DNA of 64,000 nt from DASYXW01 sp035934405 (GTDB lineage Bacteria > Acidobacteriota > Terriglobia > UBA7540). A program made the translations under genes and the position numbers. Where the stretch lies: NCBI GenBank assembly GCA_035934405.1, contig DASYXW010000058.1, positions 55,223-119,222 of the forward strand, written 5' to 3'. Each line of letters begins with the position of its first letter. Position 1 is the stretch's first letter. Of this stretch, positions 24,530-32,063 are shown piece after piece. Below the pieces are notes generated by a model, which saw only the letters and a list, made by a program, of their open reading frames with translations, was not told the origin of the DNA and ran no database searches.

Positions 24530-27397
24530 ATGGAATGTCCACACTGCCACGCCAGCAATCCCGACAGCTCTTTTCGCTGCGCGCAGTGCGGCGTGACGTT
24601 TGACAGCGTTTACGATGCCGCGACCCTGGGAGGCCTCTCCGGTTCCGCGACGCCGGCGTCTCCCACCGCGGCGCCTTCGGTCCGCGAGCCTGGGGCGGCA
24701 ATCGGCGTAGCGTCGCCCACACCCGGCGCCGGATCGCGCCCACTGAGCGGCAGCGTTTCCTGGGTTATGCCCACTGGCCAGGTGATGAGGCTCGAAGCCG
24801 GCTCCGAGTTCGGGCCGCGCTATCGCATTGAGGGTTTGCTGGGCCAGGGTGGGATGGGTGCGGTCTACAAGGCCTACGACAAAGATCTCGACCGCACCGT
24901 GGCGCTCAAGCTGGTGCGCCCGGACCTGGTGGCCTCGCCCGCCACCATGCAGCGGTTCAAACAAGAGCTGCTGCTTTCCCGAAAAATCTCGCAGAAGAAC
25001 GTGCTGCGCATCCACGACCTCGGCGACGTGGATGGCGTGAAGTTCATTTCCATGGCCTACGTCGAGGGCGACGACCTGCACCGGGTCATCGAAGGGCACG
25101 GACGTCTTCCGGTGGAGCGGGCCGTGAGCATCGCGCGCCAGCTCTGCGCGGCGCTCGAAGCCGCGCAGGCCGAAGGCGTGGTGCACCGCGACCTGAAGCC
25201 GCAGAATGTCCTCGTGGACCAGGACGACAACGCCTACGTGTCGGATTTCGGCCTGGCCAAGTCGCTCGAAGCCGGTTCCGCCATGATGACTAACACCGGC
25301 GACTTGCTGGGTACGCCGCGTTACATGTCCCCCGAGCAGGTGGAAGGCAAGCCGGCGGATCATCGCAGCGATCTCTACTCGCTGGGCCTGATTTTCTATG
25401 AGATGGTCACCGGCGAGGTCCCCTTCAAGGGCGACTCGGCCCTGCAGGTGATGTACGCGCGCACGAAAGAAAAGCCCAAGAGTCCGAAGCTGCTCAACCC
25501 CGATCTCCCCGATTATCTGGTGCGCATCATTCTGCGGTGCCTGGAGCGGGACCCCGCAGACCGCTACCAGAATGCCAGAGAGATCGCGCACGACCTTGAC
25601 GCCGAATACGGTCCCAGCCTTTCGCGCAGCGTGAGAATTTCGGTCGAGATTCCCGCTAAGCATGGATGGTTGTTCGCGGCTGGGGGAGCGCTTGTTTTGC
25701 TTGCGATTCTGGCGCTGGCCATTCCGACGACGCGCAACTTCATTCTGCGGCGGCCGCAGGCTTCCACAGTCGCGCCAAGCCCGGGCATCCCGTCGCTCGC
25801 CCAGGGCAAGTACATCGCCGTGCTGCCATTCCGCGTGCTGGGCGACGCGGAGCAACTCGGCTACATCGCGGAAGGTCTGGGCGACGCGCTCTCGACCAAG
25901 CTTTTCCAGCTCAAGAATATTCACGTCGCTTCGCCGGGTGCTCTGGACAAGACCGGCCCCCAGGAATCCGCGCAGAAGATCGCCCGGCAGTTGGGCGCGA
26001 ACCTGGTTGTCCAGGGGACTCTGCAAAGCGGAGGGGGCAAGATCGCAATCATCGTCAGCCTGGTGGACGCGGCGAGCGGCCAGCGGCTTTGGACGAACGA
26101 ATTTTCCGGAGTGTCGCAGGACCTGCTGACTCTCGAAGACGAAATCTACACTCAGCTCGTGGGCGCGCTCGAGCTCAAGCCGGGTTATGTGGAACAAGCG
26201 CGGGCCGCGATGCATCCCACCGAAAACACCGCCGCCTACGATCTCTACCTGAAGGGCAAACAAGCGATGCGCGGCCAGCAGAATCTCGATAACGTCACCA
26301 AGGCCATCGAGTATTACAACGACGCGCTGCAAAGAGACCCGAATTTCGCCCTGGCCTACGCCGGTCTCGCCGACGCCAGCCTGGCCATGTACCGGGACAA
26401 GAAAGACAGCTTCTGGTCCGACAAGGCGCTGGCGGCGGCCGAGCAGGCGCAGCAGTTGAATAACGGTCTGGCGGAGGTTCACTTCGCCCTGGGAAGCGTA
26501 TACGGAACAACCGGCAAGACCAATGAGGCGATCCTCGAACTGGATCGCGCCATCACGCTCGATCCCAGATCCGATGAGGCCTACCGCCGGTTGGGCGGAG
26601 CCTATCTGAACAAGGGCCGCAAAGACGAAGCTATCGAGGCCTATCACAAGGCGGTCCAGCTCAACCCTTACTACTGGCTCAACTACAACGCCCTGGGCGA
26701 GGCCTACCTGCAGACCGGCGACAACGAGAAGGCCTTGGCGATGTTTTCGAAGGTCACGGAGCTCGAGCCGGATAATGTGTGGGGCTACGAAAATATCGGA
26801 GCGGTGTACCTGACGGAAGGAGAGTACGACAAGTGCATTCCGGTCTTCCAGAAGGCGCTGCAGTTGCAACCCACCGACGTCATTTACTCCAACCTGGGCA
26901 CGGCGTACTTCTATCTGAAGCGGTACTCCGATGCGGTGCCGATGTTTGAGAAGGCGGTGCAATTGAATCCGAACGACGAGACCGACATGGGGAATCTGGC
27001 GGACGCTTACCGGGGGGCGGGACAGAAGGACAAGGCCAGCGCGACTTATGACAAGGCGATCGCGCTCGCCTACAAGGAACTGGCGGTGAATCCGCGCAAG
27101 GCGGACACCATGGATCATCTGGCGCTCTATTACTCCAAGAAGGGCGAGACTACCCAGGCGCTGCAGTTCATTCATCGGGCCCGCGAGATCGACGGCAGCA
27201 ACGTGGAGCCGATTTATGACGAAGCTACCATCCAGACCGCCGCCGGGCACACGCAGGAAGCACTGAAGGCATTGCGGGAAGCCTTCCAGCGAGGCTACTC
27301 GCCACGTCAGGCGGCGAATGATCCAGAGTTGAAGAGTTTGCAGGGAAACCCGGAATTTGCGGAACTGATCAAAGAGTTCAGCGATAAGCCCCAATAG
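24530..27397 (+). CDS. Membrane Ser/Thr protein kinase with TPR repeats
   Basis: A PknB-type receptor kinase. From ATG 24530 it begins with a zinc ribbon (MECPHCHASNPDSSFRCAQC), a Pro/Ala linker, then the kinase domain at about residues 95-365: glycine loop LLGQGGMGAVYKA, Lys in VALKLV (about 127), HRDLKPQN (219-226), DFG (239-241), GTPRYMSPEQ. A membrane helix lies at ~380-400. Outside is a TolB-N-like segment (YIAVLPFRVLGDAEQLGYIAEGLGDALSTKL), followed by many TPR repeats to the end. All catalytic residues are present. An upstream in-frame ATG at 24467 is possible. This architecture is common in Acidobacteriota, where one genome carries many. Confidence 0.93.
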   Translation: MECPHCHASNPDSSFRCAQCGVTFDSVYDAATLGGLSGSATPASPTAAPSVREPGAAIGVASPTPGAGSRPLSGSVSWVMPTGQVMRLEAGSEFGPRYRIEGLLGQGGMGAVYKAYDKDLDRTVALKLVRPDLVASPATMQRFKQELLLSRKISQKNVLRIHDLGDVDGVKFISMAYVEGDDLHRVIEGHGRLPVERAVSIARQLCAALEAAQAEGVVHRDLKPQNVLVDQDDNAYVSDFGLAKSLEAGSAMMTNTGDLLGTPRYMSPEQVEGKPADHRSDLYSLGLIFYEMVTGEVPFKGDSALQVMYARTKEKPKSPKLLNPDLPDYLVRIILRCLERDPADRYQNAREIAHDLDAEYGPSLSRSVRISVEIPAKHGWLFAAGGALVLLAILALAIPTTRNFILRRPQASTVAPSPGIPSLAQGKYIAVLPFRVLGDAEQLGYIAEGLGDALSTKLFQLKNIHVASPGALDKTGPQESAQKIARQLGANLVVQGTLQSGGGKIAIIVSLVDAASGQRLWTNEFSGVSQDLLTLEDEIYTQLVGALELKPGYVEQARAAMHPTENTAAYDLYLKGKQAMRGQQNLDNVTKAIEYYNDALQRDPNFALAYAGLADASLAMYRDKKDSFWSDKALAAAEQAQQLNNGLAEVHFALGSVYGTTGKTNEAILELDRAITLDPRSDEAYRRLGGAYLNKGRKDEAIEAYHKAVQLNPYYWLNYNALGEAYLQTGDNEKALAMFSKVTELEPDNVWGYENIGAVYLTEGEYDKCIPVFQKALQLQPTDVIYSNLGTAYFYLKRYSDAVPMFEKAVQLNPNDETDMGNLADAYRGAGQKDKASATYDKAIALAYKELAVNPRKADTMDHLALYYSKKGETTQALQFIHRAREIDGSNVEPIYDEATIQTAAGHTQEALKALREAFQRGYSPRQAANDPELKSLQGNPEFAELIKEFSDKPQ

Positions 27398-27446
27398 GCC
27401 GGGCCTGGCCGGAAACGCTTCGGGCGCCGGCTCCCTTAAGAACCGT

Positions 27447-28052
27447 TCACGACTTGGTGGCGCACGATCTCCTGCGGCCTAGCAGCGTGCCGATGCCCCC
27501 GAGGAGCAGCGCGAGGGTGCCGGGCTCCGGTGTGATGGCCGTCCCTCCGAAGTTGAAGTTCTGCGGGAAACCTTCAAAGTCCAGCGTAAAATCGGCGTGG
27601 AAGGGGATGGAGCCGTCGAAGAAGCTGATCTCCGTACCACCTCCTTCAAGCTGATCAACGCCGCACCCCAAGAACGGGCTGCCGGTCAGGAATCCGCACA
27701 TCACCGTGTTCGGATCAATGCCGGGCGCGTCGAAGATGAGCGATGTGATGGTGACGCCGACACCGTTCAGAGCGATATCGTTCTCAAACAGGCACTGGGG
27801 CGACGTGGTCATGATGTTGCCCTGGGTCAGAATACAAGGGCTCGTGCCAGGACTGGTTCCGCTCGGCGAGGTAATTGTGAAGCTTGTCGTAATGATGCCC
27901 GCCGGCACCGATCCAAGAGATCCGGTGGGAGCAAGCCCGCCGCCGCCCCCGGTCTTGACCACCGGGTCGCCGCCAAGCGCGTTGTCGGCAAGCGCCACGC
28001 CGGAGCACAGCAGCACCAACAGGGCCGACAGCAGAATGCGATTCAGTCTCAT
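27447..28052 (-). CDS. PEP-CTERM-anchored secreted protein
   Basis: An export signal (MRLNRILLSALLVLLCSGVALA) precedes a ~160-residue beta-rich, Gly/Thr/Ser-rich domain with several Cys residues. The end, TPEPGTLALLLGGIGTLLGRRR, is the PEP-CTERM sorting signal (PEP motif, hydrophobic stretch, Arg cluster), recognised by exosortase. ATG at 28052 has GGAGG 6 bases upstream; the frame opens 28 codons earlier. The function of the mature domain is not known. The sorting machinery is not in this window. Confidence 0.88.
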   Translation of the reverse strand: MRLNRILLSALLVLLCSGVALADNALGGDPVVKTGGGGGLAPTGSLGSVPAGIITTSFTITSPSGTSPGTSPCILTQGNIMTTSPQCLFENDIALNGVGVTITSLIFDAPGIDPNTVMCGFLTGSPFLGCGVDQLEGGGTEISFFDGSIPFHADFTLDFEGFPQNFNFGGTAITPEPGTLALLLGGIGTLLGRRRSCATKS

Positions 28053-28256
28053 AGCAACCTCCACTCGGGAAAAACTTGCCTGGGCCTTCTCTGCATTCGA
28101 TGGCGACGCCACCTGTCGAACGGCCTTGACTCCCAAGGGAAGCGATTCTCAGGCTGGCCGGAGACGAAGTCAATAGAAAACTGCATGCCAAACCTGCCAT
28201 TGTATCCTATAGGGATATTAACCAAATATGTTAACGTCGTTTTTTGCCCTTCCACC

Positions 28257-30056
28257 TTAGACGTCCTCGTGGCCCTCCTCGTCCATCACCCAGCGATGCA
28301 ACTTCAGAATGTCGGCGGCGCGAGCGACACCGATCGGCTTTGAGTGGGCGCGATCGACCACGACGGTGTGCTCCACGTTGCGCGACAGCATCTCGCGCGT
28401 CACTGCATCCACGGTCTGTCCCGGATAGGCGACCACGTAGTCCTGGCGGCACATCTCGCCCGCCTTGCGGCTAGCATGATCCAGCGAAAGGTCCCGCCAC
28501 TTTAGCAAATCCCGGGCGTCGAGGATTCCCAGAAGCTTTCCGTCTTGCCCAACGACGGGGAGAGCGTCCATCGTCTCCAGGGGAAATTTCTCCGTGACCG
28601 ATTTCACGTCGGCATCGGCGGGAATGGGAGCGAACTGTTTCTGCATCACCTGATCGATGCGGGCGCGCATCACTACGGGCACGGAGTAGTCCTGCAGTAC
28701 GATGAGCCCGCGCTTCACAAGCTTCCCCGTCATGATGGACTCGGCGCTGAACAGCCGCACCACCGCGTCTGAGATCATGCAGCAGACGATGAGGGGGAGC
28801 AGAGCATTGGGATTGCGGCTGAGCTCGAAGAGGAACACGATGCTGGTGAACGGTGCACGCGCGATGCCGGCGAACGAGGCCGCCATGGCCACCAGGGCGT
28901 AAAGCGCCGGGTCACTCACGAAGCTCGGGAAATAGTGATGCCAGGCCGTGGCATACGCCGCGCCGATGCCGCCGCCGACGATCAGCGAGGGCGCGAAGAC
29001 GCCGCCCGTGGTCCCCGAGCCGAGTGAGATCACCAACGCCCAGAACTTGGCGATAGAGACGCCAAGCAATTTACTTACCGTGAGCTTGTCGTTCAGCATG
29101 GCGCGAATGGTATCGTAGCCGGTGCCGAAAATCTGCGGGTAGAAGTAGCCGATGACGCCGAGCACGAGCGCGCCCGCTACTGGCGCCCAGATGGCAGAAG
29201 GCTTGAGGAAGAAGCCGTCGAACCAGTCTTCAAGAAAAAAGAGCACCCGGATCATGAGGATGCCGACGCCGCCCATAATCACGCCCAGGAGCGCGAACAG
29301 CCACAGCTCCTGCATGCTGCTCATCGAAAACGCCGGAGTGGGGAAGAGCGGCGCCCAGCCGCGAAAATGGACGGCGACGGTCGTGGCCGCGACCGATGCA
29401 ATCGCCACGGGAATGAACGACCGGGCGCGAAACTCGAAGAGCAACAGCTCGATGGCCACCAGGATGCCGGCAAGCGGCGCGATGAAAGTAGCGGCCATGC
29501 CACCCGCGGCTCCGGCGGCGAGCAGCACGCGGCGCTGATACGGGGTCATGTGGGTGGTCTGGCCGAAGAGCGAACCAAAAGCCGCGCCCGTCTGAATGAT
29601 CGGTCCTTCGGCGCCAAACGGACCGCCGGTGCCGATGGCGAATGCGGTCGCGAGAGGCTTCAAGATGGCGACGCGCATCCGCACCACGCTCTTGCCCATC
29701 AGCACGGCCTCCATCGCTTCCGGAATGCCGTGACCCTTGAGCGTCGGCTCCCAGAAGTGAACCATCAGCCCGACCAGGAGTCCGCCGATGGGAGGAACCA
29801 GGATTACCCATACGCCGAGATGATGGCCGACGGGATAAGTGATCGCGAACGACCACTGGTGGTAGAAGAAAATGTTGGTGAAGAGATAGATGAGTTCGAG
29901 CAGGCCTTGCGCCACGAGACCGGCAATCAGGCCCACCAGCAGCGCGTAGAAACAGGCGCGGATGATCTTCGGCTCGATTGCCAGGCCAAATTCCTTGAAC
30001 CATTTCCTGGGGGCAGCAGCGGCTGGACGCGGGTTCGGCGCTGTCTGGTTCATCAT
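28257..30056 (-). CDS. ClC-family chloride channel/transporter with CBS domains
   Basis: Voltage-gated-chloride-channel fold of about 10-12 helices in the first ~430 residues. Signatures: GHGIPEAMEAVLM (variant of GSGIP), GGPFGAEGPIIQTG with the gating Glu of G-x-E-G-P, and GTTGGVFAPSLIVGG. The remaining ~140 residues are two CBS domains (VMQKQFAPIPADADVKSVTE..., DALPVVGQDGKLLGILDARDLL) that would bind adenine nucleotides and regulate transport. The gating Glu suggests a Cl-/H+ antiporter. It lies 36 bases after a MarR-type gene on the same strand and is probably controlled by it. Confidence 0.93.
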   Translation of the reverse strand: MMNQTAPNPRPAAAAPRKWFKEFGLAIEPKIIRACFYALLVGLIAGLVAQGLLELIYLFTNIFFYHQWSFAITYPVGHHLGVWVILVPPIGGLLVGLMVHFWEPTLKGHGIPEAMEAVLMGKSVVRMRVAILKPLATAFAIGTGGPFGAEGPIIQTGAAFGSLFGQTTHMTPYQRRVLLAAGAAGGMAATFIAPLAGILVAIELLLFEFRARSFIPVAIASVAATTVAVHFRGWAPLFPTPAFSMSSMQELWLFALLGVIMGGVGILMIRVLFFLEDWFDGFFLKPSAIWAPVAGALVLGVIGYFYPQIFGTGYDTIRAMLNDKLTVSKLLGVSIAKFWALVISLGSGTTGGVFAPSLIVGGGIGAAYATAWHHYFPSFVSDPALYALVAMAASFAGIARAPFTSIVFLFELSRNPNALLPLIVCCMISDAVVRLFSAESIMTGKLVKRGLIVLQDYSVPVVMRARIDQVMQKQFAPIPADADVKSVTEKFPLETMDALPVVGQDGKLLGILDARDLLKWRDLSLDHASRKAGEMCRQDYVVAYPGQTVDAVTREMLSRNVEHTVVVDRAHSKPIGVARAADILKLHRWVMDEEGHEDV

Positions 30057-30092
30057 GGTGTTTCCTGTCTCATGCCCACTGCCTGCGGCTCT

Positions 30093-30563
30093 CTACGCGC
30101 CCTTGCTCTGCCGCAGGCGGCGCGGACGGCTCCTGCCCACGGTCAGGATCTGCGCCTGGACGCGCGCCAGTTCTTCCCGGTGTAGCTGCGCGAGCTTGCT
30201 GAGCGTCATCTCACCGCTCCGAGTCAGGTGGACGCGCACGAACCGGCGGTCGCTCGGGCCGGGCTCTTTGCGAACCAGTCCACGCCGCGCCGCACGCTCG
30301 ACCAGACCCACCACCGCGTTGTGGCGCTCCTGTAGGAACTCCGCCAGCTCGGAGATGGTGGCCCAGCCGCGTCCGGTGTAGCCGGCCACGCCGAGCAGCA
30401 ACTGGTGTTGCTGCGGCGTCACGCTACAGGCCCGCGCCGCCTGCTCGCTGAAACGCAGGAACTGGCGGAGCTGGTAGCGGAACCAGGCGAGATGCCGGAT
30501 GAGACGCGTGCTCCCGATCGCCGCGCGTGATCCGGATTGGTGAACTTTTGGCGATTTCTTCAC
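30093..30563 (-). CDS. MarR-family transcriptional regulator
   Basis: 156 residues. A winged helix is visible from ~45: TPQQHQLLLGVAGYTGRGWATISELAEFLQERHNAVVGLVERAARRGLVRKEPGPSDRRFVRVHLTRSG, in which DRR..RVHLT forms the wing. An N-terminal basic extension and C-terminal helix complete the fold. It precedes the ClC gene in an apparent two-gene operon and probably senses a small molecule controlling that operon. No operator palindrome is evident in the upstream spacer. Confidence 0.9.
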   Translation of the reverse strand: MKKSPKVHQSGSRAAIGSTRLIRHLAWFRYQLRQFLRFSEQAARACSVTPQQHQLLLGVAGYTGRGWATISELAEFLQERHNAVVGLVERAARRGLVRKEPGPSDRRFVRVHLTRSGEMTLSKLAQLHREELARVQAQILTVGRSRPRRLRQSKGA

Positions 30564-31025
30564 TGGCCTTATTATATCACACTGCGACCTATTATCGCTT
30601 GATTGTCTTCAGCGAGCAGGGGGCGGGAGGTGGCGCTGACTGGCAAACTACACCGCGTCCGGGCCACTCGGCGCGGCTGTCGCAGTTAAAGAAAATGGAT
30701 GGAACGTTCCCAGGTCCCTACGGCGCGCCAGGGAGCGCTGCCAGCTTGCCGCCGTCCCAGTCGACGCCGGCTTCGGCCCCCAAACCGGCCGGTCCTGGAG
30801 AGGTAGGCTCCAGCCGCATGGCAAATCGGGCCAGCCAGCTCACGTTCCTCTCTTAATGGCCTGTAATCAGTCACATTCCCGCTTTGGTCGCCTTTCTTCC
30901 CTGCGAGCCCAGCCCTCACCCGGCACCATATCTGAAGCGCTACCCGGCGCGCTCTTCTCTCCTCCGCCCCTCCCGCTCGGGCCTCCCGGGGCAGAAATCC
31001 GTTGCGGATGGCTCGGAGGATCCTG
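30564..31025. other. Spacer without supported genes
   Basis: Open frames occur on both strands but have proline/serine-rich, composition-driven translations. The T/A-rich stretch at 30565-30610 (cttattatatcac) on the minus side could hold the promoter for the MarR gene. Confidence 0.4.
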
Positions 31026-31250
31026 TTATAGAGCAGCCGGTCGTCGAAGCTGAGACCGCGGGGCAGAAGCCAGGCCAGGGCGGGGGGCGCGGCGTCCGTG
31101 GCGGAGGGCGTTCAAAGCGACGCTGGCCTTGCCGGAAGAGGTACGCGGTCCGGTGGACTTTGGGGAGTTGGCGCGGCAAGCGGCCAGGAGAGCGGACCGG
31201 GGACTTTCGCAGGGACAGGATAACCTCAAGTGGAAGCCCCAGGTTACCAT
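31026..31250 (-). pseudogene. Fragment with STGPRT..GK..NALRHG motif
   Basis: The minus-strand frame contains RANSPKSTGPRTSSGKASVALNALRHGRR. This matches the N-terminal motif (N...STGPRT.EGKA....NALKHG) found at the start of many Acidobacteria and Planctomycetes hypothetical proteins. What follows soon after loses any similarity and stops. It is read as a truncated, decaying copy; the motif family has no known function to me. Confidence 0.5.
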
Positions 31251-31371
31251 TGATGAAAGTATCTGTCAATTAAAATGATGTCCCGGGTCGGCGATGACAG
31301 TTTCAGAAGGTAACGCTATGGATAACGAGGGGGGGGTCAAGGCTAGAGGACATCCGGAAGCCGCAACCGAT

Positions 31372-31411
31372 CGGATAGTGGCGCTATCTGATCGGACAGT
31401 CTCACTGTCCG
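31372..31411. promoter_or_regulatory. Two similar palindromes in tandem
   Basis: CGGATAGTGGCGCTATCTG (31372-31390) and CGGACAGTCTCACTGTCCG (31393-31411) share the pattern CGGAYAGT-N3-RCTRTCYG. They are placed 21 bases apart, two helical turns. The second is a perfect 8-bp inverted repeat. They lie about 200 bases upstream of a pair of secreted-protein genes and look like regulator sites. Confidence 0.45.
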
Positions 31412-31607
31412 CCGGAGGGCCGGATCGAATGGCCGGTTTGACGAGTTGCCCCGCGAGGACTCTGAGCTTGTACTTGAGCCATTGTGTTGGCAACGCTTCA
31501 CGTCGTACAGAGTCGAGCCAGAGTATCAATCAGGTCACGGCATTGGGATTGCTCTGGCCGACTTCGTGCATGGAGATTTCGCGACCATTTCCATAAGGGG
31601 AGGATGT

Positions 31608-31865
31608 ATGAAAATCATTCGAACCCTGACCCTGTGTGTGGTTTTCTGTTCGGCGCTGGCTTGGGGACAGACCTATGGAGCAAACGTGAATGAAAGCTCG
31701 GAAACGGTGCTCATTACCGTGGACCAGGCCCTCGGGAACAACTTGAGTCCTTGCGTGACGGGCTCAATTTTCAAAACCATCGGCGCCGCCGCGGCTTGCG
31801 CGCTTCTGCAGAACGAGTCAGTGAGCGGGGCGGGCAGCGATAGAACGGTGCGATTTAGGGGCTAA
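31608..31865 (+). CDS. Truncated paralogue of the following secreted protein
   Basis: ATG at 31608 follows AGGGGAGG. The 85 residues start with a signal peptide (MKIIRTLTLCVVFCSALAWGQ) and continue TYGANVNESSETVLITVDQALGNNLSPCVTGSIFKTIGAAAACALLQNE. This lines up residue by residue with the N-terminus of the gene at 32064. After that it diverges and stops. It is either a remnant of a tandem duplication or a minimal secreted peptide. Confidence 0.6.
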   Translation: MKIIRTLTLCVVFCSALAWGQTYGANVNESSETVLITVDQALGNNLSPCVTGSIFKTIGAAAACALLQNESVSGAGSDRTVRFRG

Positions 31866-32063
31866 GTCGACGGGCTGGTTCCTGGGGGTACTCATGGTAA
31901 GCGAGACGGCTGAACGGTTATTACCGAACCGAAAACAATGGTTGCATTGGCCGTCATAGTTGGATATTGTAACTTGCCCTCAACGCACGGGAGATCACAC
32001 AACCTTGCTGCTGCTGAAAGAGCTGAAATTGGGAATCTAATCATTTCAACTAGGGGGAGATGT

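Noticed and set aside
24470..27394. A 974-codon open frame on the minus strand opposite the kinase gene
   Set aside because: The plus strand has a complete kinase-TPR protein; the minus frame has no recognisable domain and results from GC-rich third positions. The same holds for long frames opposite the genes at 430-1824, 35202-36884, 38116-39945, 40242-42854, 46714-49023 and 53450-54925.
28053..28256. Possible cyclic-di-GMP riboswitch before the PEP-CTERM gene
   Set aside because: The conserved GEMM core and tetraloop receptor cannot be found; only the gene context suggested it.
30884..31273. Plus-strand frame in the spacer after the MarR gene
   Set aside because: Its translation is composition-driven and the minus strand there holds a recognisable motif fragment.
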